Source of the DNA: an uncultured Erysipelotrichaceae bacterium
GTDB taxonomy: Bacteria; Bacillota_I; Bacilli_A; Erysipelotrichales; Erysipelotrichaceae
Direction of reading: 5' to 3'
NCBI GenBank assembly: GCA_934675465.1
Contig: CAKUQM010000009.1
Location: 1-56,341 of the forward strand
Length of the DNA: 56,341 bases
Shown: positions 1-8,093 of the stretch, in pieces
Layout: each line of letters begins with the position of its first letter
Numbering within the stretch: position 1 is the first letter of the stretch
Program-made: the position numbers and the translations under genes
Notes under the pieces: generated by a model
Databases searched by the model: none
Told to the model about the DNA's origin: nothing
What the model saw: the letters and a program-made list of their open reading frames with translations, nothing else

Positions 1-2069
1 TTCAAGTGGTGAGCACCTCTATCGAAGTAACCATCTAATACGTTAACTAAGTTATTAACTCTTTCATCCTCACTATGACCTAGTGCATCAGGGTTAATAG
101 TTTGTGTATTTGAAATACCATCAAGAGCATATTCATAAGGTAACTTAGCAACTGAATTTAATGAAGAAATTAAACCATTCTTTTCAGCACCATAAGCTGG
201 GTTAGCACCTGGAGATAAAGGTTCACCAGCCTTTCTACCATCAGGTAAAGAACCTGTAGCCTTACCATAAACAACATTTGAAGTGATAGTAAGAATTGAA
301 GTAGTAGCTTCAGAATTTCTATAAGTATGGTTTTCCTTAACCTTCTCCAAGAAAGTCTTTAATAGCCAAATAGCGATATCATCAGCTCTATCATCATCAT
401 TACCATATCTTGGGAAATCACCCTCAACTTCATAATCAACTACAAGACCATCTTCATCTCTAATTGTCTTAACCTTAGCATATTTAATAGCACTTAATGA
501 GTCAACAACATGGCTGAAACCTGCAATACCAGTAGCGAAAGTTCTTCTTACTTCAGTATCAATTAAAGCCATTTGAGCTGCTTCATAATAGTACTTATCA
601 TGCATATAGTGGATTAAGTTTAATGTATTTACATATAACTTAGCCAACCAACCCATCATTAAGTCATACTTTTCCATTACTTCATCGAAATTTAAGTATT
701 CAGAAGTAATTGGTTGATAGATAGGGCCAACTTGCATCTTAGTCTTTTCATCCTTACCACCATTGATAGCGTAAAGAAGACACTTAGCTAAGTTAGCTCT
801 AGCACCAAAGAATTGCATTTCCTTACCAGTTTGAGTAGCACTTACGCAACAACAAATTGCATAGTCATCACCCCAAACAACACGCATTACATCATCATTT
901 TCATATTGAATAGAACTTGTATCTACTGAAATCTTAGCTGCATACTTCTTAAAGCCTTCAGGAAGTCTTGAAGTATATAAAACAGTAACATTTGGTTCAG
1001 GAGAAGGCCCCATGTTCTCTAAAGTATGTAAGAAACGGAAGTCAGTCTTAGTAACCATGCTTCTACCATCTACACCAGCACCAGCTAAATCAAGTGTTGC
1101 CCAAACTGGGTCACCAGAGAATAATTGGTTATAGCTTTCAATTCTAGCAAACTTAACCATTCTGAACTTCATAGTTAAATGGTCAACGATCTCTTGAATC
1201 TCAGATTCAGTATACTTACCACTAGCTAAGTCTCTTTCAAAATAGATATCTAAGAAAGTAGCGATTCTACCCACTGACATAGCAGCACCATTTTGAGTCT
1301 TAATAGCAGCTAAATAACCGAAGTATAGCCATTGTGCAGCTTCATATGAATCCTTTGCAGGTAAAGAAATATCGAAACCATAGCTTAAAGCCATTTCCTT
1401 CATAGCCTTTAAAGCCTTGATTTGCTTAGCGATTTCTTCCTTTTGACGACAAACGATTTCATCCATTAAACCGCCACCGTATTCATCTAAATCATTTTGT
1501 TTACATTCGATTAGATAATCAATACCATATAAGGCGATTCTTCTATAGTCACCAACTATTCTACCTCTACCATAAGTATCAGGTAAACCTGTAATAATCT
1601 TGTTATGTCTTGCAGTCTTCATTTCCTTTGTATAACAAGAGAAAACTGCATCAGAGTGAGTTGTATGATACTTAGTAAAAATATCATGTAACTCTTGGCT
1701 TGGTTCATAACCATACATTTGACAGCTTTGTTCAGCCATACGGATACCACCATAAGGCATAAATGCTCTCTTTAATGGCTTATCAGTTTGTAAACCAACA
1801 ATCTTTTCTAAATCTTTATCAAGATATGCAGCACCATAAGCAGTAATACCGCTTACTACTTCAGTTTCCATATCAAGAACGCCACCCTTGGCTCTTTCTT
1901 CCTTTTGTAAAATTTGTAATTCGCCCCATAGCTTATCAGTTGCCTCTGTTGCACCAGCTAAGAAACTTTCATCACCATCATATGGCTTGTAGTTAGTTTG
2001 AATGAAATCCCTTACATCGATTTCGTTACACCACTTGCCACTTTTAAATCCGCTCCACTGTTCTTTCAT
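1..2069 (-). CDS. pflB: Formate C-acetyltransferase (pyruvate formate-lyase), 3' end cut by window edge
   Basis: Converts pyruvate and CoA to acetyl-CoA and formate by a glycyl-radical mechanism, the central anaerobic fermentation step. The frame is open from the ATG at 2067-2069 to the left edge, giving 689 residues of a family that is usually about 750-760. The catalytic cysteine pair is visible at Cys407-Cys408 within ICCCVS, followed by GKEMQFFGARANLAK, closely matching the E. coli enzyme. The region RKAGEPLSPGANPAYG is also typical. The C-terminal glycyl-radical loop lies outside the window, so it cannot be checked. The start is preceded by an AGAGGTAGT ribosome binding site. The activating enzyme would be expected beyond the left edge. 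Identification is secure; only completeness is unknown. Confidence 0.97.
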   Translation of the reverse strand, partial: MKEQWSGFKSGKWCNEIDVRDFIQTNYKPYDGDESFLAGATEATDKLWGELQILQKEERAKGGVLDMETEVVSGITAYGAAYLDKDLEKIVGLQTDKPLKRAFMPYGGIRMAEQSCQMYGYEPSQELHDIFTKYHTTHSDAVFSCYTKEMKTARHNKIITGLPDTYGRGRIVGDYRRIALYGIDYLIECKQNDLDEYGGGLMDEIVCRQKEEIAKQIKALKAMKEMALSYGFDISLPAKDSYEAAQWLYFGYLAAIKTQNGAAMSVGRIATFLDIYFERDLASGKYTESEIQEIVDHLTMKFRMVKFARIESYNQLFSGDPVWATLDLAGAGVDGRSMVTKTDFRFLHTLENMGPSPEPNVTVLYTSRLPEGFKKYAAKISVDTSSIQYENDDVMRVVWGDDYAICCCVSATQTGKEMQFFGARANLAKCLLYAINGGKDEKTKMQVGPIYQPITSEYLNFDEVMEKYDLMMGWLAKLYVNTLNLIHYMHDKYYYEAAQMALIDTEVRRTFATGIAGFSHVVDSLSAIKYAKVKTIRDEDGLVVDYEVEGDFPRYGNDDDRADDIAIWLLKTFLEKVKENHTYRNSEATTSILTITSNVVYGKATGSLPDGRKAGEPLSPGANPAYGAEKNGLISSLNSVAKLPYEYALDGISNTQTINPDALGHSEDERVNNLVNVLDGYFDRGAHHL

Positions 2070-2090
2070 ACTACCTCTTTCTTTATTTAT

Positions 2091-2106
2091 AACGACCTTC
2101 GTCGTT
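2091..2106 (-). promoter_or_regulatory. Hairpin in the pflB 5' leader
   Basis: A perfect inverted repeat AACGAC-N4-GTCGTT lies just downstream of the predicted pflB transcription start and upstream of the ribosome binding site. It has no U-tract, so it is not a terminator. It could be an operator or an mRNA-stabilising 5' stem-loop; the sequence alone does not decide. Confidence 0.4.
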
Positions 2107-2117
2107 TTACGTCCTTT

Positions 2118-2146
2118 ATTCTAATATTTTTGCACTAATTTAGCAA
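2118..2146 (-). promoter_or_regulatory. pflB promoter
   Basis: On the minus strand TTGCTA (2141-2146) and TAGAAT (2118-2123) are separated by exactly 17 nt. Transcription would start near 2111 and give a leader of about 40 nt containing the hairpin at 2091-2106 and a clear ribosome binding site. Confidence 0.6.
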
Positions 2147-2162
2147 CATAAATGCACAAAGA

Positions 2163-2178
2163 ATACAAATTTTTGTAT
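2163..2178. promoter_or_regulatory. Palindrome ATACAAA-TT-TTTGTAT upstream of pflB
   Basis: A perfect 7-bp inverted repeat with a 2-nt spacer sits between the degV stop codon and the pflB promoter, about 17 bp upstream of the -35 box. Its symmetry suggests a dimeric regulator site, but it does not match the Rex or cre consensus. A weak degV terminator is the alternative. Confidence 0.35.
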
Positions 2179-2183
2179 AAGCT

Positions 2184-3032
2184 CTATTTCTTCTTTACAA
2201 CATAAGCTAAACCAAAGCTATTTGGACCCAAGTGAGAACCAATAACAGCACCAATCATATGCTTATTAAATTCATGTATCTCAACACCAACATTAGCTAA
2301 TTTTTCAACTAACTTAAGCACATTACCAATACTTGGTGTATATAAGGCACATATTGGAAATCTTTCATCTAATCTTTCATTAACTAACTTTAGAACCAAT
2401 TCCTCAATTGCACTCTTTGTACCCCTAGGCTTTGAAAATAAAGATACTTTACCCTCATCATCTAAAGTAACTAAAGGTTTAAACTTCAATAAGTTACCAA
2501 CCTTATGAGCTACTGCATTAACTCTACCACCTTTAGCTAAGTAATCTAGATTATCAGCACCTGCCATAACTCTAACCCTAGTCTTTAGTTCCTCTAATGT
2601 AGTAACGATATCGATATAACTAACTCCTTCATCTCTCATCCTACAAGCTTCATTAACCAAATATCTTTCACCACATGAACAACTTAAAGAATCTATAAAA
2701 TAACAATTATCAATCTCAACCATATTCTTGATCATAACCGCATTATCATAAGTACCTGAAATCTTAGAAGACAAGAAAATACCAATTACCTCATCATTAT
2801 TCTTCTTTGCTTCTTCTAATATTTCCATAAGCTCACTAGGAGATGGTTGCGAAGTGATTGGAAATGATGGACTATTTACCAACAAATCAAAAAATTCTTC
2901 TTTAGATATATCCTTTTCCTCCTTATATGTCTTTCCTTCAAAAGTCACATTAAGAGAAATCATGTCAACGTTAAGCTCTTTAGCTTGGGCTAATGTAATA
3001 TCACTAGCACTATCTGTAATAATTTTTAACAT
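2184..3032 (-). CDS. DegV family fatty-acid-binding protein
   Basis: DegV (FakB-like) proteins bind a fatty acid and, in Bacillota, present it to the kinase FakA for phosphorylation and entry into phospholipid synthesis. The 282 residues match the usual family length. Family features visible are the N-terminal IITDSASDI segment, ITSQPSPSE near residues 60-68, SGTYDNA in the middle and the C-terminal HLGPNSFGLAY segment. The gene stands alone between the mgl operon terminator and the pflB promoter. No Shine-Dalgarno sequence precedes the ATG; a TAATAT -10-like box ends 6 nt before it, so the transcript may be leaderless. The bound lipid cannot be predicted from sequence. Confidence 0.9.
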   Translation of the reverse strand: MLKIITDSASDITLAQAKELNVDMISLNVTFEGKTYKEEKDISKEEFFDLLVNSPSFPITSQPSPSELMEILEEAKKNNDEVIGIFLSSKISGTYDNAVMIKNMVEIDNCYFIDSLSCSCGERYLVNEACRMRDEGVSYIDIVTTLEELKTRVRVMAGADNLDYLAKGGRVNAVAHKVGNLLKFKPLVTLDDEGKVSLFSKPRGTKSAIEELVLKLVNERLDERFPICALYTPSIGNVLKLVEKLANVGVEIHEFNKHMIGAVIGSHLGPNSFGLAYVVKKK

Positions 3033-3051
3033 ATCTACATATTACTATATT

Positions 3052-3079
3052 AAAAAAATAAACTCACGTTTATTTTTTT
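3052..3079 (-). terminator. Terminator of the mgl operon, overlapping the last stop codon
   Basis: A 12-bp inverted repeat (AAAAAAATAAAC / GTTTATTTTTTT) closes a 4-nt GTGA loop when read on the minus strand. The run of T follows directly. The TAA stop of the preceding gene (3070-3072) lies inside the stem. The near-perfect symmetry means it could also act on the other strand. Confidence 0.7.
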
Positions 3080-3462
3080 AGCCAACAAGCATATAAGGTA
3101 AAGTCACTATCAACAATCATCGTATCTAGATTAGCTCTAATATTACAATTTTCATCAAGTGCCCAATAATCAAATTCATAACCCTCTCTTGTAGGATTTT
3201 CTACTTCAACCTTCTCGCCATATTCATATCGCTTAGATTCAATATAAGAGCCACCTAAAGAATTAAAATCTACTTTGAAACCATTATTAGTCAAACCAAT
3301 AACGACACAAATAACGATTGCCACAAACAATACACCGATAATCTTATCAAGAGTCTTTACTGAAATCTTTACTTTTGAATAAAGACCTCTTAGTTGTAAT
3401 GGCGAGCTATTAGGCTCGCCATTATTATTAGATTCGGTTTTTTTAATTTCCTTATCTTCCAT
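3070..3462 (-). CDS. Small membrane-anchored protein with one InlB B-repeat-like domain
   Basis: This protein of 130 residues has no assigned function. It has a hydrophilic N-terminus of about 40 residues, one membrane segment (LDKIIGVLFVAIVICVVIGL, about 38-57), and then a domain resembling the Listeria-Bacteroides (InlB B) repeat: KVEVENPTREGYEFDYWALDEN ending in TLYACW. Such beta-grasp repeats usually occur on secreted surface proteins, so the C-terminus probably faces outwards. It is the last gene of the mgl operon; its ATG overlaps the mglC stop as TAATG, so translation is probably coupled. Its constant placement after a sugar permease, if conserved, would point to an accessory role in uptake or permease stability, but that is inference. 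Confidence 0.75.
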   Translation of the reverse strand: MEDKEIKKTESNNNGEPNSSPLQLRGLYSKVKISVKTLDKIIGVLFVAIVICVVIGLTNNGFKVDFNSLGGSYIESKRYEYGEKVEVENPTREGYEFDYWALDENCNIRANLDTMIVDSDFTLYACWLKK

Positions 3463-4487
3463 TATTTCTTAGTTAGATATTTACGCATATCAATAGCACA
3501 AGCAATCAAAATAATTAAACCCTTAATGATATAAAGCATATTTTGATTTACTGCTAAGAAGTTAAGAGCAACGAAAATTAATTGAAGTAGTACAACACCG
3601 ATAAATAATCCAGAAATCTTACCAGTACCACCGACGAATGATACACCACCGATTACACAAGCAGAAATTGCATCGGCTTCATAGTTTAGACCTGTATTAG
3701 CAGTAGCACTACCAACTCTGGCAGCATCGATAAATCCGGCTAATGAATACATAACACCAGCAAGAACGAATACTAGGATAATTGTCTTTTCAACGTTAAC
3801 ACCAGATACTTCAGCAGCAGTCTTATTAGAACCTACCGCAAACATATTCTTACCAAATTCAGTCTTGTTCCAAATAACCCACATTACAATCAAGAAAATT
3901 AATGAGTATAGGACATATTTAGGAACAGCAACAGTACCAATCTTGAACAATGGACCAGCAATCAAATTCTTATATGGTTCAATCATACCAGATAATGTTT
4001 GACCATTATTTGTACCAGACATCATATAAACAAGGATAATACCATAAGTAATAAGTTGTGTTGATAATGTAACGATATATGGGTGTAAGCTAAACTTCGC
4101 AACAGAGAAACCATTCACGAAACCAATAGCAGCACCAATCAAAACAACAATTAACAATACAACTGGAATAGGTAATGCTTGTGTCATATTTGGCCAAATC
4201 TTAGAAGATGTAGTCAATAATGAAGCAGTAACAACAGCAGATAAACCAACAATTCTACCAGCAGAAATATCGGTACCAGCCAAAACAATACAACCACCAA
4301 CACCCAAAGCAATTGGAAGTTTAGATGCAGTTAATGAGATTACGTTAACGATTGAAGCAGTACCCAAGAAAGCAGGTCTTTTAATCGCAACATATACAAT
4401 TACCAACGCAATGATAATAAACATCGCATTGTTGAATAAAAAGTCTACAAGCTTTTTAGAATCAAATTTGTTATTCTTTTCAGACAT
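3462..4487 (-). CDS. mglC: Galactose/methyl-galactoside ABC importer, permease subunit
   Basis: Forms the transmembrane channel of the high-affinity galactose importer together with MglA and MglB. The protein is a BPD_transp_2 (ribose/galactose) permease of 341 residues, very hydrophobic with about ten membrane segments. The EAA-like cytoplasmic loop region GKNMFAVGSNKTAAEVSGVNV is the typical coupling segment of this family. The start at 4487 (MSEKNN) is chosen because AGGGGG lies 9 nt upstream; the ATG at 4496 directly abuts that motif and would be too close. It follows mglA by 18 nt and overlaps the next gene by one base. Confidence 0.92.
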   Translation of the reverse strand: MSEKNNKFDSKKLVDFLFNNAMFIIIALVIVYVAIKRPAFLGTASIVNVISLTASKLPIALGVGGCIVLAGTDISAGRIVGLSAVVTASLLTTSSKIWPNMTQALPIPVVLLIVVLIGAAIGFVNGFSVAKFSLHPYIVTLSTQLITYGIILVYMMSGTNNGQTLSGMIEPYKNLIAGPLFKIGTVAVPKYVLYSLIFLIVMWVIWNKTEFGKNMFAVGSNKTAAEVSGVNVEKTIILVFVLAGVMYSLAGFIDAARVGSATANTGLNYEADAISACVIGGVSFVGGTGKISGLFIGVVLLQLIFVALNFLAVNQNMLYIIKGLIILIACAIDMRKYLTKK

Positions 4488-4505
4488 TAGTGTCATCCCC
4501 CTAAT

Positions 4506-6008
4506 TTACGCATATTTAGCAGCAAGAGTCATAATCTCTTCCTGTGTAGTTGTCTTAGCATCAACCTCACCTGCTAAACGACCACCACTCATTACTAAGA
4601 TTCTATCGCATACACCTAATAGCTCAGCCATTTCTGAAGATACCATTAGTACACATTTACCTTGCTTAGCCAAATTAATAATCAATTCATAGATTTCATA
4701 CTTAGCACCAACATCAATACCTCTTGTTGGTTCATCTAGTAGTAGAACATCCGGCTCCGTTAATAGCCATCTTGCGATAATAACTTTCTGTTGGTTACCA
4801 CCTGATAAAGACTCAATTCTTGTCTTTTGGTTTGGAGTCTTTGTCTTTAGAGAATCAATACCCCACTGTGTGGCATCATACATCTTCTTATCATTCAAGA
4901 ATGGACCATTCATATACTTATCTAGCGAAGAAATACAAGTATTAGCTTGGATATCACGGATACCGAAGATACCAGTAGCTCTTCTTTCTTCTGTAACTAG
5001 AGCGAAACCATTTTTAATTGATTCACGAGGATTCTTATTCTTTACAAGCTTACCATCAAGATAAATCTCGCCACTCTTTCTTGTCGCATTACCGAAGATG
5101 TTTTCAAGTAGCTCTGTACGACCACTTGCATCAAGTCCAGCAATACCTAAGATCTCGCCTCTATTTGCCTTAAATGAAACATCCTTTAATTTAGAATATT
5201 CAGCAGTAAGACCCTTTACTTCAAGAAGAGGTTCACCAATAACATTATCCTTAACTGGATATACATTAGTAAGCTCTCTACCTACCATCAACTTAATAAT
5301 TTCATTAGTTGTTAAATCTTTTGCGTCTTTTGTAGTTATGTATTTACCATCACGCATGATAGTTACTTCATCTGAAATTCTCAAGATTTCATCCATCTTA
5401 TGAGAAATATAGATGATACCACAACCCTTTGCCTTCAATTGGTTGATAATCTTAAATAAATGTTCAACCTCAACCTCAGTCAAAGAAGATGTTGGTTCGT
5501 CAAATACGATAACCTTCGAATTATATGATACTGCCTTAGCAATCTCGACCATCTGTCTTTGAGATACAGGCATTGTTGACATAACTGTTTTAGGATCAAC
5601 ATTAACTTCTAATTGATCGAAAATTTCTTTTGTGGCCTTATACATTTTCTTCTCACTTGTAAATAGTGGGAAGCCATCAACTTTTGGATAACGACCTAGC
5701 CACATGTTATCCATTACATTTCTTTTTAAAGCTTGATTAAGTTCTTGGTGTACCATCGCTACACCATGTTCCAAAGCTTCTTTGGAATCCTTAAAGTCTA
5801 CTTCTTCACCCTCTAGATAGATATGACCACTATCCTTGTGGTAAACAGAGAATAAACATTTCATCAAAGTAGATTTCCCGGCACCATTTTCACCCATAAG
5901 AGCATGTACTGTACCCGCTTTAACAGTTAGTTGTACATCATCTAGTGCCTTAACACCTGGGAATGACTTACTGATATGTTCCATTCTAAGCAATACATCA
6001 TTTGCCAT
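4506..6008 (-). CDS. mglA: Galactose/methyl-galactoside ABC importer, ATPase subunit
   Basis: Powers galactose uptake on the cytoplasmic side. The 500 residues form the tandem two-ATPase arrangement typical of monosaccharide importers. The first domain has Walker A GENGAGKST near residue 38, signature MPVSQRQ and Walker B VIVFDEP. The second has the degenerate Walker A GLDASGRTE, signature ESLSGGNQQK and Walker B VLLLDEPTRGIDVGAK. It lies 83 nt downstream of mglB, and the gap holds a strong hairpin at 6043-6069. An AAAGGGG ribosome binding site precedes the start. Family membership is certain; the sugar is inferred from MglB. Confidence 0.95.
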   Translation of the reverse strand: MANDVLLRMEHISKSFPGVKALDDVQLTVKAGTVHALMGENGAGKSTLMKCLFSVYHKDSGHIYLEGEEVDFKDSKEALEHGVAMVHQELNQALKRNVMDNMWLGRYPKVDGFPLFTSEKKMYKATKEIFDQLEVNVDPKTVMSTMPVSQRQMVEIAKAVSYNSKVIVFDEPTSSLTEVEVEHLFKIINQLKAKGCGIIYISHKMDEILRISDEVTIMRDGKYITTKDAKDLTTNEIIKLMVGRELTNVYPVKDNVIGEPLLEVKGLTAEYSKLKDVSFKANRGEILGIAGLDASGRTELLENIFGNATRKSGEIYLDGKLVKNKNPRESIKNGFALVTEERRATGIFGIRDIQANTCISSLDKYMNGPFLNDKKMYDATQWGIDSLKTKTPNQKTRIESLSGGNQQKVIIARWLLTEPDVLLLDEPTRGIDVGAKYEIYELIINLAKQGKCVLMVSSEMAELLGVCDRILVMSGGRLAGEVDAKTTTQEEIMTLAAKYA

Positions 6009-6042
6009 AAAATTAGTCCCCTTTATGTTAGTTAAATATAAT

Positions 6043-6069
6043 AGTAGCCACGCCGTTAGCGTGGCTACT
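6043..6069 (-). terminator. Intercistronic hairpin between mglB and mglA
   Basis: A perfect 11-bp stem (AGTAGCCACGC / GCGTGGCTACT) with a 5-nt loop lies in the gap after the binding-protein gene. The following minus-strand sequence, ATTATATTTAAC, is only weakly U-rich. It is probably a leaky terminator or a 3'-protecting stem that leaves more mRNA for the binding protein than for the ATPase and permease. Confidence 0.65.
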
Positions 6070-6091
6070 TAGTAAAATCAGTTAAGCTAAA

Positions 6092-7198
6092 TTATTTAGT
6101 ATAAGCTGAGTAAGGAATGTTAACTCTCCATGTACCAACTGCTTCATATTCAGCAGGAATGTTAGTAACTGGAGCTTCACCAGCGATTAAGTTGCTAGCA
6201 GTTAAGCAAACAACCTTAGCCATACCTTCACCATCTTGTTTTACTGTACCAGTCATGTTGCCAGCATCGATAGCGTCTTTTGCAGCTTGGATAGCATCAA
6301 CACCGAATACTGGAATAGTAGTACCCTTACCATCGTTGTAACCATGGCCTTGTAATGATTGGATAGCACCTAGAGCCATACCATCATTGTTAGCGATGAT
6401 TAATTCAGGCATATTGTTGTTAGCTTCATTGTATTGAGCTAATACTGTTTCTAAATGGTTGAATGCAGCTTCTTGAGACCAAGTACCATTAGCATCTACT
6501 AAGTATTGAGTAGTAGCCTTTTCATCATAGTAAGCTAATTCAGGCTTGCCAGCTTCTGTTAACATAGCGTTAGCATCTTCAACTGAGAATTGAGTTCTAG
6601 CGATAGCTTCTGTATTACCTTCTTGACCCTTCAACATAACGTAAGAAATCTTACCATCTTTGTTTAGATCTAATGCATCATAGTTAGCTAGTAAGTAATC
6701 ACCAATGATCTTACCTTCGTAGTGACCAGCTTGTTCATAGTCAGTACCAACGAATGCAGAACCATATTCATTTAATAATGCTTCAGCTTCAGCATCATCA
6801 GCAGAAATTGATCTATTGAAGAATACAACCTTTGCATCAGCAGCCTTAGCAGCATCTAAGATAGCCTTAGTAGTATCAACAGAGTTAGATTCAACTTGGT
6901 TTACAACTAACACCTTAACACCAGCAGCTAAAGCAGTAGTGATTTGGTTTGTTTGATCTGTTTGGTTACCATTACCATCATAGTCCTTGTAAGAAATACC
7001 AGCAGCATTAAATTCATTATTTAAAGCAGCACGTACAGTTGACAAATAGTCATCAGCGAATGTGTACCAGAATACTGCAACTTGTTCTACATCGCTACCA
7101 CCAGTAGTAGCACCACCATTGTCGTCACTACCACCACCACAAGCAGCCAATGTAAAGATCATTGCAATACTAAGTAAGACAGTTAAAATCTTTTTCAT
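6092..7198 (-). CDS. mglB: Galactose/glucose-binding lipoprotein of the Mgl importer
   Basis: Captures galactose or glucose outside the membrane and delivers it to MglAC. The 368-residue product starts with a lipoprotein signal peptide and lipobox LAAC with Cys20. The calcium-binding loop LDLNKDGKISYVMLKGQEG is nearly the same as in E. coli MglB, which fixes the subfamily. The start at 7198 has a GAGGAG ribosome binding site; a longer frame from 7291 would put 31 residues in front of the signal peptide and is rejected. It is the first gene of mglBAC plus the InlB-repeat gene, under a promoter flanked by two cre-like operators. Confidence 0.95.
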   Translation of the reverse strand: MKKILTVLLSIAMIFTLAACGGGSDDNGGATTGGSDVEQVAVFWYTFADDYLSTVRAALNNEFNAAGISYKDYDGNGNQTDQTNQITTALAAGVKVLVVNQVESNSVDTTKAILDAAKAADAKVVFFNRSISADDAEAEALLNEYGSAFVGTDYEQAGHYEGKIIGDYLLANYDALDLNKDGKISYVMLKGQEGNTEAIARTQFSVEDANAMLTEAGKPELAYYDEKATTQYLVDANGTWSQEAAFNHLETVLAQYNEANNNMPELIIANNDGMALGAIQSLQGHGYNDGKGTTIPVFGVDAIQAAKDAIDAGNMTGTVKQDGEGMAKVVCLTASNLIAGEAPVTNIPAEYEAVGTWRVNIPYSAYTK

Positions 7199-7259
7199 TT
7201 GTTCTCCTCTTTTGTACTTTTGTACATAATTTTTGTAAGCTCCATACACCCCAAGTTTG

Positions 7260-7273
7260 TGCAAGCGCTTCCA
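7260..7273. promoter_or_regulatory. cre-like operator 1 of mglB
   Basis: TGCAAGCGCTTCCA differs from the catabolite-responsive element consensus (TGWAARCGYTWNCW) at one position. It lies immediately downstream of the predicted mglB transcription start, a repressing position. CcpA or another LacI/GalR-type repressor could bind; the regulator gene is not in the window. Confidence 0.65.
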
Positions 7274-7282
7274 TCGCATATA

Positions 7283-7311
7283 ATTATACATGATATTTTT
7301 CCAATTGTAAG
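7283..7311 (-). promoter_or_regulatory. mglB promoter
   Basis: A perfect TATAAT (7283-7288, minus strand) has CTTACA 17 nt upstream (7306-7311). Transcription would start near 7276. The -35 lies within one operator-like palindrome, and the other begins just after the start point. Confidence 0.65.
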
Positions 7312-7319
7312 CGCTTTAC
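7306..7319. promoter_or_regulatory. cre-like operator 2 of mglB
   Basis: TGTAAGCGCTTTAC shares the AAGCGCTT core with operator 1 and overlaps the mglB -35 box. The two centres are 46 bp apart, so binding at both could occlude or loop the promoter. Confidence 0.6.
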
Positions 7320-7410
7320 TCATCTTAATGTCTTCTTGGTTACCACCTGCTTACAAAAGTCCTTATAAAATGCTTAATTCTTTGAGAATTTACTTTCTGA
7401 AAAAGATTTC

Positions 7411-7438
7411 AAAAAGAAAAAGGTGTACCACTACACCT
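7411..7438 (-). terminator. Terminator after the dnaE-kinase-methyltransferase operon
   Basis: On the minus strand AGGTGTA-GTGG-TACACCT is followed by TTTTCTTTTT. The TAG stop codon of the methyltransferase (7431-7433) lies in the hairpin. Confidence 0.8.
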
Positions 7439-8093
7439 CAAATATTCCATTCTTAATCATGATTGGTTTTAACACCTTAAGCTTAGTCATTGGGCCAATC
7501 TTTAACTTAGCCACAAACCTAGACGCATAAGGTCTATTCTCATCATGCACAAAGGCAATCTTCATAATCTTTAGCTTATACTTTAGACACATATTATAAA
7601 ACTCAGGAAACCTCTCAGCAGGATATAAAGTATAAACCTCACCATTATCCTTCATATTCTTCCTAAAAGCCTTAAACATATCATCAAGTGGCAAAGTTTC
7701 CTCAAACATTGCTGTCTTATAAAACTTATTACTTCTTACATTACCCATCTCAAAGAAAGGTGGATTACAAATTACCACATCAACAGGCTCAATATCCAAG
7801 TCCTGAATCCTTGAATTAATAAGTTCATAATCATCTGTATACCTTTTTAAATTATCATTCGCCAATTCAAGTGGTTCTTTAAAAATATCCACCCCAATCA
7901 AATGACCCGCATTATGATAATGAGCATACAAAAGTAAAGCACCATTATTAGTGCCCAAATCCAAAATTGTCTTCTTCTTTAATGGTTCTAGAAACATGCC
8001 CAAAGCCGCAGTATCTGAATTAACCTTAAACATTTCAGAATCCTGTTCAATCTCATAATTAATAAATTTCAAATAATCATTCTGTCTCATCAT
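7431..8093 (-). CDS. TrmN6-like tRNA adenine-N6 methyltransferase
   Basis: Class I SAM-dependent methyltransferase of the TrmN6/YabB type, which methylates A37 of tRNA(Val) in characterised members. The SAM-binding motif ILDLGTNNGALLL is at about residues 44-56, and the catalytic CNPPFFE motif of amino-methyltransferases follows in mid-protein. The start at 8093 is chosen because AAAGG lies 7 nt upstream; a longer frame to 8135 would add 14 residues without a ribosome binding site. It overlaps the end of the upstream kinase gene by 17 nt and is the last gene of the operon starting at dnaE. Substrate assignment is by family only. Confidence 0.82.
   Translation of the reverse strand: MMRQNDYLKFINYEIEQDSEMFKVNSDTAALGMFLEPLKKKTILDLGTNNGALLLYAHYHNAGHLIGVDIFKEPLELANDNLKRYTDDYELINSRIQDLDIEPVDVVICNPPFFEMGNVRSNKFYKTAMFEETLPLDDMFKAFRKNMKDNGEVYTLYPAERFPEFYNMCLKYKLKIMKIAFVHDENRPYASRFVAKLKIGPMTKLKVLKPIMIKNGIFEV

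Noticed and set aside
7199..7291. Extended MglB start at 7291
   Set aside because: It would bury the lipoprotein signal peptide behind 31 residues and read through the predicted promoter and operator; the ATG at 7198 has a strong ribosome binding site.
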